The position numbers were made by a program, and so were the translations under genes. The notes below the pieces were generated by a model. The model had not been told where the DNA came from and made no database searches. It saw only the letters and a list, made by a program, of their open reading frames with translations. Below are positions 1 to 6,549 of a DNA stretch of 64,000 nucleotides, in pieces (the first letter of the stretch is position 1; the number at the start of each line of letters is the position of its first letter). Origin of the DNA: Actinomycetota bacterium (GTDB lineage: Bacteria > Actinomycetota > Acidimicrobiia > Acidimicrobiales > Ilumatobacteraceae); contig VFZC01000006.1 of the NCBI GenBank assembly GCA_016871355.1, positions 40,469-104,468 on the forward strand, read 5' to 3'.

Positions 1-1506
1 GATGTAGAGCGGCCAGTCGACCGAATTCGGATCGAGGTTGAACGTGGCGCGGTCGGCCGCATCGAAGCCCTCGTGGATACGCATCAAGTTGTCGACCTGG
101 TAGATCGCTTCGCATTCGGTGTAGAGGCCGTAGAGCTCGACGTATTCGAGCGCGCGTTCGATGTTGCCGCGGCGCTCTTCCAAACGGGCCGACCACGACG
201 CCTGCACGCCGCGCAAGGGGAGTGACTGCAAGGTGCGTTCGGCGCGGGTGACCACGGTCTTGGCCCGCGACAACTGCTTCTGCACCCGACCGCGTCCGGG
301 GAAGTTCCAGTCGGGGACCACGATCGGTTGGCCGTGCGAGTCGTAGATCGGATGCTCGGTGAACCAGTCGCGCACGTTGTCGACCAAGGTGCGGTACTTC
401 AACGGATTGGTGGAGCCCGATGCGACCTGAGTGATCGGCGGTGCCGATTCGGGGCCGAGAGCGGCCACCGCGATGATCGCGGCAACCACGATGTCGACCG
501 GGATGACGTCGATGGTTCCTTCGGGAACGCCAGGGAATTCCTTCAGAAGACCGCGCGCGTACGAGATGATTACGGGCTCGGCCATACGGAAGCCGCGAAT
601 CCAGCCCGGGAACGGTTCGGCCAACGCCGACTCGATGATGGAAGGCCGCACGATGCTCACCGGCACCGACCCCTTGGTTTCGTGCAACGCTTGTTCGCCC
701 AACGCCTTGGTGAACGCGTAGGCATCGGGCCAACCCACACTCGCCGCGCGCGAACGTCCGGCGGCGACGAGTTGATCCTTCACCCAGCGCTCACGACACT
801 GTTCGGTCTTCTCGGCGAGAGCCGGTGCGCCGGCGGCACCGAGTTCACGACGCGCATCGGCCCGGAATCCGGCCAATCGCTCGGGTGTGCGGCTGGCCGC
901 TTCGGTGTCACCGCGCAGACGACGTGCCGCTGCCACTTCGGCGCGCCACGACAATCCGATGTCGAAGGGTCCGGCACTCACGAGTTCTTCGGGCGCGCTG
1001 CCGCGCCGATTGCCGGCCACGTAACAGGTGGACACGGCCACGAGGTGGGCGAGTCGTCCCGAGGGACCCGGACCGACGTCGTTGAGCAGTTGCGCGATGC
1101 GCATGGGGCCGAGAAGGTTGATCTCGATCGCGCTGTCGAGCGGTGAATCGAACGCGACACTCGCCGCTGAGTGAATGATGATGTCGCACGACGCGAAGGC
1201 TCGACGATCGTCGGGGGAGAGCCCGAGCCCGTCGGTGCCGACGTCGCCACTCACGACGCTCACGCGCGACGCGATGCGGGCATCGAACTGGTCGCCCCAT
1301 TCGGATCGCAGTCGATCGAACGCGTTGTTCCTCATGATCTCGCGGCGCACTCGCTCGGCGGCCGAGGTTCGTTTGCCGTCGCGAACGAGCAACACGAGTG
1401 AGCAATCGGGGACCGCGCGGAGCAATCGTTCGACGAGGGCCGTACCCACGAAGCCGGTTGCACCGGTGACGCCGATGCGCCGGCCGGCCAGGGCGGAGGA
1501 GATCAC
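1..1506 (-). CDS. Fatty acyl-CoA / thioester reductase-like SDR (3' end beyond window)
   Basis: The frame stays open from a GTG at 1506 to the left edge (502 codons), so the C-terminus is missing. Residues 14-21 are a TGATGFVG dinucleotide-binding loop and Y263-K267 (YAFTK) is the SDR catalytic pair; the following VRPSIIESAL segment is typical of the extended-SDR NAD_binding_4 family (male-sterility / fatty acyl-CoA reductase and carboxylic acid reductase R-domains), which reduces acyl thioesters to aldehydes or alcohols with NADPH. The start is well fixed: an in-frame TAG lies 12 nt upstream and forms part of a TAGAAC -10 hexamer ending 7 nt before the GTG, so the message is probably leaderless. 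It is divergent from the TetR gene and shares its operator. The precise substrate is unknown. Confidence 0.82.
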   Translation of the reverse strand, partial: MISSALAGRRIGVTGATGFVGTALVERLLRAVPDCSLVLLVRDGKRTSAAERVRREIMRNNAFDRLRSEWGDQFDARIASRVSVVSGDVGTDGLGLSPDDRRAFASCDIIIHSAASVAFDSPLDSAIEINLLGPMRIAQLLNDVGPGPSGRLAHLVAVSTCYVAGNRRGSAPEELVSAGPFDIGLSWRAEVAAARRLRGDTEAASRTPERLAGFRADARRELGAAGAPALAEKTEQCRERWVKDQLVAAGRSRAASVGWPDAYAFTKALGEQALHETKGSVPVSIVRPSIIESALAEPFPGWIRGFRMAEPVIISYARGLLKEFPGVPEGTIDVIPVDIVVAAIIAVAALGPESAPPITQVASGSTNPLKYRTLVDNVRDWFTEHPIYDSHGQPIVVPDWNFPGRGRVQKQLSRAKTVVTRAERTLQSLPLRGVQASWSARLEERRGNIERALEYVELYGLYTECEAIYQVDNLMRIHEGFDAADRATFNLDPNSVDWPLYI

Positions 1507-1512
1507 GATACG

Positions 1513-1518
1513 GTTCTA
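1513..1518 (-). promoter_or_regulatory. -10 element, leaderless promoter of the acyl-CoA reductase gene
   Basis: TAGAAC on the minus strand ends 7 nt before the GTG at 1506, and no Shine-Dalgarno is visible. It is one of many such arrangements in this window. Confidence 0.55.
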
Positions 1519-1525
1519 GCACCGC

Positions 1526-1545
1526 TCTCTACCAAATGGTAGAGA
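1526..1545. promoter_or_regulatory. Palindromic operator between the divergent reductase and TetR genes
   Basis: Perfect 9-bp inverted repeat, tctctacca (1526-1534) and tggtagaga (1537-1545), separated by 2 bp. A further half-site, tggtagac, lies at 1560-1567 and overlaps the TetR -10 region. TetR proteins commonly bind such dyads between their own gene and a divergent target, so autoregulation plus control of the reductase gene is the likely reading (inference). Confidence 0.65.
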
Positions 1546-1562
1546 AGAGCCGGTTTTTCTGG

Positions 1563-1568
1563 TAGACA
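1563..1568 (+). promoter_or_regulatory. -10 element, leaderless promoter of the TetR gene
   Basis: TAGACA ends 7 nt before the GTG at 1575, with no Shine-Dalgarno. It overlaps the extra operator half-site, so a bound repressor would block it. Confidence 0.45.
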
Positions 1569-1574
1569 CCCGTC

Positions 1575-2171
1575 GTGGCCCGTCGGACCGGAACCCGAGA
1601 CCTGATCCTCGAGCGGGCTACCGACCTGTTCGGACGCTGGGGTTTCGAGGCCGTGAGCCTCGACCAGATCGCGGCCGAGGTGGGGGTGGCCAAGCAGACG
1701 GTTCTCTATTGGTTCCCGTCCAAGGACGACCTGGTTCAGCAGGTTCTGGCCCGCACGGCGGCCGACCTGGCCGTGGTGGTGGAAGCGGCCATTCGCACCG
1801 CACCCGACGACCCACTCGACCGTCTGGAGGCCGTCGTGAAGGCGGTGTTCCGCCCGGCCGTGCGTCGCCCAGCGTTGCTCGGACTCGTGCGTGAGATCAG
1901 CCGTCTTCCGGCCGATGCATCCGAACGTTTCACCGACACTCTGCGCCCGCTCGTCGATCGGGCGGTGCGGTGGATGGAGGTGGAGATGCGCGCGGGTCGC
2001 TTGCGCCGTGGCGATCCGTCACTCGTGATCGCCTTGGCCTACGCCACCGTCACCGGAATCGCGACCGAACCCGAAGCGTTGCGCGTGGTGGGTTGGAACG
2101 CCGACATCGCGGGTCTGCGGCGATTGCGCGACGAGTTGGTGGCGTTCTTACGCGCTGCTCTCGAGACGTGA
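1575..2171 (+). CDS. TetR/AcrR-family transcriptional regulator
   Basis: 198 aa starting at GTG. The N-terminal 50 residues form a TetR helix-turn-helix (RDLILERATDLF, then LDQIAAEVGVAKQTVLYWF, then SKDDL); the remaining roughly 145 residues are the usual divergent helical ligand-binding domain. It is divergent from the acyl-CoA reductase-like gene with a clear palindrome between them, so it probably represses that gene and itself in response to a fatty-acyl or other hydrophobic ligand (inference). The last 11 bases, including the stop codon, are duplicated immediately downstream. The next gene, ddl, converges on it with a 20-bp gap. Confidence 0.9.
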   Translation: MARRTGTRDLILERATDLFGRWGFEAVSLDQIAAEVGVAKQTVLYWFPSKDDLVQQVLARTAADLAVVVEAAIRTAPDDPLDRLEAVVKAVFRPAVRRPALLGLVREISRLPADASERFTDTLRPLVDRAVRWMEVEMRAGRLRRGDPSLVIALAYATVTGIATEPEALRVVGWNADIAGLRRLRDELVAFLRAALET

Positions 2172-2185
2172 TGTTCGAGACGTGA
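2161..2185 (+). repeat. Tandem duplication of the tetR 3' end including its stop codon
   Basis: tcgagacgtga occurs at 2161-2171 and again at 2175-2185 (period 14). The first copy ends with the TGA stop of the TetR gene, and the second carries another TGA in a different frame. Confidence 0.75.
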
Positions 2186-2191
2186 GTCCGG

Positions 2192-3253
2192 TCAGCGAGC
2201 GGTATTGCGTCGACGTCGGGCGTGACGCTCGAAAGCCAACTCGATCAACTCGTCGATGAGTTCGGCGTACGACACTCCCGAGGCCTGCCACAGCTTCGGG
2301 TACATCGAGATCGGCGTGAAGCCGGGCATCGTGTTGACCTCGTTGCACAGGAATCCACGGCCACCCTCGTCGTAGAAGAAGTCGACACGGGCCAATCCGT
2401 CGCAGCGCAGGATGCGGAAGATGTCGAGCGCCAACTGCTGAATTTCGGCCGCTGCACCGGCGTCAAGCGGGGCGGGCACGAGCAACTGGGCGCCGTCGGT
2501 GACGTACTTGTCGTCGTAGTCGTAGAACTCGTTGCCGGGCACGATCTCGCCCGGAACGCTGGCCCGCGGTGAGCGGTTGCCGAGCACCGCGACTTCGATC
2601 TCGCGACCGGGCACACCTTCTTCCACGATCAACATCTCGTCGTACGACGAGGCGAAGGCGATGGCGGCCGACAACTCGTCGCGGTTGCGAGCCTTGCTCA
2701 CGCCGATCGACGAGCCCATGTTCGCGGGCTTGACGAACATCGGATATCCGAGATCGCGCGCGATGGCGTCGAGACGTGATGGCGATACTTGGTCCACCGG
2801 CAATCCGACGTAGCGCGGTTGTGGAACTCCGTGGCGGGCGAGCACGTCCTTGGCCATCACCTTGTCCATGGCCACGGCCGAGGCCAACACACCCGAACCC
2901 ACGTACGGAAGATCGAGGAGTTCGCAGAGCCCTTGCACGGTTCCGTCTTCACCGAGCGGGCCGTGCAGGAGGGGCAGAATCACCGCGCGGCCACGGGAGG
3001 CGGCGGCCTGCAGAACCGGCGCCGACGACACCGGCAGTCCGTCGGTGGCCAGTCGATCGGGCACGCGGCCCGCCTCAATTTCGCGCATCGCGGCCTCGGC
3101 CAATTGCCATTGTCCGGCACGATCGATCCCGACCGCGGTGACCGAGTAACGGGTGCGATCGATCGCGCGCAGAACATGGGCCGCCGTCACGCAACTCACG
3201 TCGTGTTCGGCCGAACGGCCACCGAAGAGGACGACCACATTGATCGGGGCCAC
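2192..3253 (-). CDS. ddl: D-alanine--D-alanine ligase
   Basis: 353 aa from a GTG start, normal length for the family. This cytoplasmic ATP-grasp enzyme makes D-Ala-D-Ala for peptidoglycan precursors. Visible signatures: GGRSAEHDVS (11-20), HGPLGEDGT (97-105), the ATP-binding KPANMGSSIGV (175-185), the omega-loop DYDDKYV (245-251) and NEVNTMPGFT (304-313), which holds metal and substrate ligands. A TAGGGT hexamer at 3265-3260 ends 7 nt before the GTG, indicating a leaderless start divergent from the next gene. The C-terminus ends in an Arg-rich tail. Confidence in the assignment is high. Confidence 0.96.
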   Translation of the reverse strand: MAPINVVVLFGGRSAEHDVSCVTAAHVLRAIDRTRYSVTAVGIDRAGQWQLAEAAMREIEAGRVPDRLATDGLPVSSAPVLQAAASRGRAVILPLLHGPLGEDGTVQGLCELLDLPYVGSGVLASAVAMDKVMAKDVLARHGVPQPRYVGLPVDQVSPSRLDAIARDLGYPMFVKPANMGSSIGVSKARNRDELSAAIAFASSYDEMLIVEEGVPGREIEVAVLGNRSPRASVPGEIVPGNEFYDYDDKYVTDGAQLLVPAPLDAGAAAEIQQLALDIFRILRCDGLARVDFFYDEGGRGFLCNEVNTMPGFTPISMYPKLWQASGVSYAELIDELIELAFERHARRRRNTAR

Positions 3254-3259
3254 GGCGAG

Positions 3260-3265
3260 ACCCTA
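3260..3265 (-). promoter_or_regulatory. -10 element, leaderless promoter of ddl
   Basis: TAGGGT on the minus strand ends 7 nt before the ddl GTG start at 3253, and no Shine-Dalgarno precedes the start. Confidence 0.55.
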
Positions 3266-3310
3266 CCGGAGGGGGCCGAAGCGGGTCGGGAACTCACCGA
3301 GGGGGCGCAC

Positions 3311-3316
3311 TACGAT
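3311..3316 (+). promoter_or_regulatory. -10 element, leaderless promoter of the dapA-rnj transcription unit
   Basis: TACGAT ends 9 nt before the ATG at 3325, with no Shine-Dalgarno. It is the only promoter-like site seen before the overlapping genes 3325-6508. Confidence 0.5.
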
Positions 3317-3324
3317 CGGCGTTC

Positions 3325-3948
3325 ATGTCGAGTTCACGTGGTTCCGATCCTCGATTCCTCACGCATCACGCCCTGCGCATCAAAGGCTTCGCCAAAGTCG
3401 ACACCCTCGCCGACATGACGGCCCTCGACGGTGCCGAGATCGAGTCGCATCTGGGTCAGATGGCGGCGGCCGAGTTGGCGATGTTCCGCGAGGCCCGAGC
3501 GTTGTGGCAACTCACGCCGCAGGGCAAGGCCGCCCACCCCGAACTGCTCGCCGCCGACCTCGGCGGCGTCGATCTGGACGGACTGCAGAGCCTCTATCAC
3601 GGGTTCCTCGAACTCAACACCGCGTTCAAGACGTTGTGTGGCGACTGGCAGTTGCGCGACGGTGCACCGAACGATCATTCCGACGCCGCGTACGACAAGA
3701 AGGTCATCGGCCTTCTGGTCGATCTCAACGCCGAGGCGCAGCCGGTGGTGTCGGCCATGTCGGCGGTGCTCGGCCGACTGTCGCCGTACGCACCGCGGCT
3801 CGATGCCACCTGTCGCCTGGTGCAAGTAGGTCAGCAGAACATGTTCACAGGTGTGATGTGCGGGTCGTTCCACGACGTGTGGATGGAACTGCACGAAGAC
3901 CTCATTCTCACGCAGGGCGTCGATCGCTCGGCGGAAGGGAGTTTCTGA
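3325..3948 (+). CDS. Conserved protein with winged-helix-like N-terminus
   Basis: 207 aa; I do not recognise a named family with certainty. Residues 15-70 (HALRIKGFAKVDTLADM, a second helix, then LWQLTPQGKAAH) look like a winged helix-turn-helix whose wing ends in the 'LTPxGxxxH' pattern seen in MarR-like folds. The rest is helical and acidic, without catalytic signatures. It overlaps dapA by one base (TGATG), so the two are translationally coupled. A regulatory role is possible, but it could equally be a structural or accessory protein. Similar open frames next to phosphotransfer enzymes in other actinobacteria are sometimes labelled transcriptional regulators; I could not check that here. 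Confidence 0.72.
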   Translation: MSSSRGSDPRFLTHHALRIKGFAKVDTLADMTALDGAEIESHLGQMAAAELAMFREARALWQLTPQGKAAHPELLAADLGGVDLDGLQSLYHGFLELNTAFKTLCGDWQLRDGAPNDHSDAAYDKKVIGLLVDLNAEAQPVVSAMSAVLGRLSPYAPRLDATCRLVQVGQQNMFTGVMCGSFHDVWMELHEDLILTQGVDRSAEGSF

Positions 3949-4847
3949 TGGCTCGCTTCGGCCAGGTCATCACCGCGATGGTCACCCCGTTCGACGCGGC
4001 GGGCCGTCTCGATCTCGACGGCGCGCGCCGTCTGGCTCGTTGGTTGCAGGACAACGGCAATGACGGACTCGTGATCGCTGGAACCACGGGTGAGGCTCCC
4101 GTCCTCACCGATGACGAACGGTTGTCACTGTTCGCCGCCGTCATCGAAGCCGTGACCATTCCGGTGATCGCCGGATCGGGTACCAACGACACGTTGCACT
4201 CGATTCACATGACCAAGGAAGCCACCAAGTTGGGTGCCGCGGGCGTGCTCGTGGTCGCTCCCTATTACAACCGCCCTCCGCAATCGGGTATCGACGCGCA
4301 CATTCGAGCGGTGGCCGGTGCGACCGATCTGCCCGTGGTCGTCTACGACATTCCGGTGCGCACGGGCCGCAAGATCGCCACCAGCACGCTGCTCACTCTC
4401 GCGCGTGAAGTTCCCAACGTTCTGGCCCTCAAGGACGCCGCGGGCAATCCGGGTGAAACCGCCAACGTGATCGCTCAGGCGCCGTCGTCGTTCGAGGTGT
4501 ACAGCGGCGACGACGGGCTCACTCTTCCGTTGCTGTCGGTGGGTGCCGTCGGGGTGATCGGTGTGGCCACGCACTGGTCGGCGCCCGAACACCAAGAGAT
4601 GTTCCGGGCCTGGGCCGCCGGCGACGTGGCCGGTGCGCGCGCCGTCAATCAAGCACTGCTCGAGAGCTTCTCGTACGAGACCGGTGACGATTCGCCGAAT
4701 CCGATTCCGTCCAAGGTGATGATGAATCATCTCGGCGTGCCGGTCGGGCAGTGTCGCCTGCCCATGGGACCGCCGGCCGACTTCGTGCTCGAGCGGGCCA
4801 AGAAGGTGTGGGCCAACCTCGAGGCCCGTCGAAACAAGGTGGCCTGA
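3948..4847 (+). CDS. dapA: 4-hydroxy-tetrahydrodipicolinate synthase
   Basis: 299 aa. Condenses pyruvate with aspartate semialdehyde in the diaminopimelate/lysine pathway, feeding peptidoglycan. Residues fit the family closely: GTTGE (45-49) containing the proton-relay Thr pair, YYN (106-108), Y133 in YDIPVRTG, and the Schiff-base Lys K162 in LALKDAAGN. A longer open frame exists upstream, but the ATG at 3948 has a strong purine Shine-Dalgarno (ggaaggga, 3933-3940) and overlaps the preceding stop, so it is the start. It overlaps rnj by one base, giving the familiar actinobacterial dapA-rnj pair. Confidence 0.96.
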   Translation: MARFGQVITAMVTPFDAAGRLDLDGARRLARWLQDNGNDGLVIAGTTGEAPVLTDDERLSLFAAVIEAVTIPVIAGSGTNDTLHSIHMTKEATKLGAAGVLVVAPYYNRPPQSGIDAHIRAVAGATDLPVVVYDIPVRTGRKIATSTLLTLAREVPNVLALKDAAGNPGETANVIAQAPSSFEVYSGDDGLTLPLLSVGAVGVIGVATHWSAPEHQEMFRAWAAGDVAGARAVNQALLESFSYETGDDSPNPIPSKVMMNHLGVPVGQCRLPMGPPADFVLERAKKVWANLEARRNKVA

Positions 4848-6508
4848 TGCCGGCACCGATCCGCGTCGTCTTCCTCGGAGGGTTGGGGGAGATCGGCCGG
4901 AACTGCATGGCCATCGAACAAGACGACCGCATCTTGTTGATCGATTGCGGCTTGATGTTCCCCGATGCCGACATGCACGGCATCGACTTGGTTCTGCCCG
5001 ACTTCACGTGGCTGCGCGAGAACGCCGATCGCATCGTCGGTTGCGTCGCCACCCACGGTCACGAAGACCACGTGGGTGGATTGCAATTCCTCCTGCGCGA
5101 CGTGTCGTTTCCGGTGTTCGGTTCGGCCGTCACGCTCGGACTGGCTCGCGGTCGAATCGAAGAGGCCGGATTGCTCGGTGCCACCGAATTCGTCACGGTG
5201 GCCGACAACGAGCGACGCCACATCGGTCCGTTCGACGTCGAGTTCATCCCGGTCACGCACTCGGTTCCGCACGCGTTCGCGGTGGCGGTACACACACCGC
5301 AGGGCGTCATCTTGCATTCGGGCGACTTCAAGCTCGACCTCACTCCGGTCGACGGTCGGCGAACCGACCTGGCGCGTATCGGCGCCATCGCGGCCGGACC
5401 GGGTGTTCGTTTGCTGATGTGCGATTCGACCAACGCCGAAGAACGCGGTCACGCACCGAGCGAGAAGACCATCGGCGCGGTGCTGCGCGCGCTGTTCCAC
5501 GAACATCGCGACCGGCGTATCATCACGGCGTCGTTCGCCAGCCACATCCACCGGGTTCAGCAGATCATCGACGCTGCGGTCGAGACCAATCGCAAGGTGG
5601 CCACGCTCGGACGTTCGCTGCAGAAGAACGTTCGTATGGCGCGCGACCTCGGTGTGCTCACGGTTCCCGACGAGTCGTTGATCGACATCGAACAGATCGA
5701 CGACTATCCGCCCGGGCGGGTGTGCGTGATCTCCACCGGCAGCCAGGGTGAACCCATGTCGGCGCTGTCATTGCTGGCCCGCGGCGACAACAAGTGGCTG
5801 AAGGTCGGTGACCAGGACACGGTCATCTTGTCGAGCCACGCGATTCCGGGTAACGAATTCAACGTCACACGGGTGATCGATGGCTTGTTGCGGGCCGGTG
5901 CCGACGTGGTGCACTCCGGACTGGTCGACGTGCACGCCACCGGTCACGCGCAGGCTGACGAACTGAAGACGTATTACTCGATCGTCAAGCCCGAGTGGTT
6001 CGTGCCGGTGCACGGCGAGTATCGACATCTGGTGGCCAATGCGCGTCTGGGCGAATTGATGGGCGTTCCGCGCTCGAATGTTCTGATGTGCGAAGACGGT
6101 GACGTGATCGAGTTGTCGGATGAAGGCTTGAATCTGGCCGGACGCGTGCCGGCCGGTTATCTGTACGTCGACGGAATCGTGGGCGACGTGAGCCATGGTG
6201 TGCTGCGCGATCGACGAGTGCTCGCCGAAGAAGGTGTGGTGGTGGTCGTGGTGACCGTCGACATCGAAAGCGGCAAGGTGCTCACCGGCCCGGAGATCAT
6301 CACGCGCGGATGGGTGTACGCACCGGAAGCCGAAGATCTGCTCGATGAAGCCTGCGACACCGTGGCGGCCGCCGTGGAAAGGGCGCTCGCCGAAGGTGTT
6401 CGCGACCCCGAAGGACTCGAACGAGATGTTCGACGCGCGGCTGGTCGATTCGTGAACGAACGAACCAAGCGTCGTCCGATGATCGTGCCGGTGGTGATGG
6501 AAGCCTGA
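4847..6508 (+). CDS. rnj: Ribonuclease J
   Basis: 553 aa. A beta-CASP metallo-beta-lactamase RNase with endo- and 5'-exonuclease activity in mRNA decay and rRNA maturation. GGLGEIGRN (11-19) and the zinc motif HGHEDH (70-75) are intact, followed by THSVPH (137-142), GDFK (159-162), the beta-CASP core ending near HATGHA, and the C-terminal domain with YVDGIVGDV. The start is the ATG overlapping the dapA stop; the frame also stays open upstream inside dapA. A GC-rich hairpin follows the stop. Confidence 0.96.
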   Translation: MPAPIRVVFLGGLGEIGRNCMAIEQDDRILLIDCGLMFPDADMHGIDLVLPDFTWLRENADRIVGCVATHGHEDHVGGLQFLLRDVSFPVFGSAVTLGLARGRIEEAGLLGATEFVTVADNERRHIGPFDVEFIPVTHSVPHAFAVAVHTPQGVILHSGDFKLDLTPVDGRRTDLARIGAIAAGPGVRLLMCDSTNAEERGHAPSEKTIGAVLRALFHEHRDRRIITASFASHIHRVQQIIDAAVETNRKVATLGRSLQKNVRMARDLGVLTVPDESLIDIEQIDDYPPGRVCVISTGSQGEPMSALSLLARGDNKWLKVGDQDTVILSSHAIPGNEFNVTRVIDGLLRAGADVVHSGLVDVHATGHAQADELKTYYSIVKPEWFVPVHGEYRHLVANARLGELMGVPRSNVLMCEDGDVIELSDEGLNLAGRVPAGYLYVDGIVGDVSHGVLRDRRVLAEEGVVVVVVTVDIESGKVLTGPEIITRGWVYAPEAEDLLDEACDTVAAAVERALAEGVRDPEGLERDVRRAAGRFVNERTKRRPMIVPVVMEA

Positions 6509-6515
6509 CATTCCC

Positions 6516-6532
6516 GGGGCGCGACGCGCCCC
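6516..6532 (+). terminator. GC-rich hairpin after rnj
   Basis: Perfect 7-bp stem ggggcgc/gcgcccc with a 3-nt loop, 8 nt after the rnj stop. No T-tract follows, so efficiency is uncertain. The ftsK -10 element lies just downstream. Confidence 0.5.
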
Positions 6533-6537
6533 GTTGG

Positions 6538-6543
6538 TAGCGT
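6538..6543 (+). promoter_or_regulatory. -10 element, leaderless promoter of ftsK
   Basis: TAGCGT ends 7 nt before the GTG at 6550. No Shine-Dalgarno precedes the start. Confidence 0.55.
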
Positions 6544-6549
6544 TCGGGT

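Noticed and set aside
328..1146. Long plus-strand frame (272 codons), rich in Arg/Gly/His
   Set aside because: It is a shadow of the acyl-CoA reductase-like gene on the minus strand, which has real SDR motifs. Composition and lack of motifs fit an antisense frame in GC-rich DNA.
3153..3947. N-terminal extension of dapA upstream of 3948
   Set aside because: It overlaps the 3325-3948 gene in another frame, is Arg/Pro-rich, and the dapA ATG has a strong Shine-Dalgarno.
6516..6532. Riboswitch or attenuator before ftsK
   Set aside because: The space holds only a short hairpin and a -10 element directly before a leaderless GTG; there is no room for an RNA leader.
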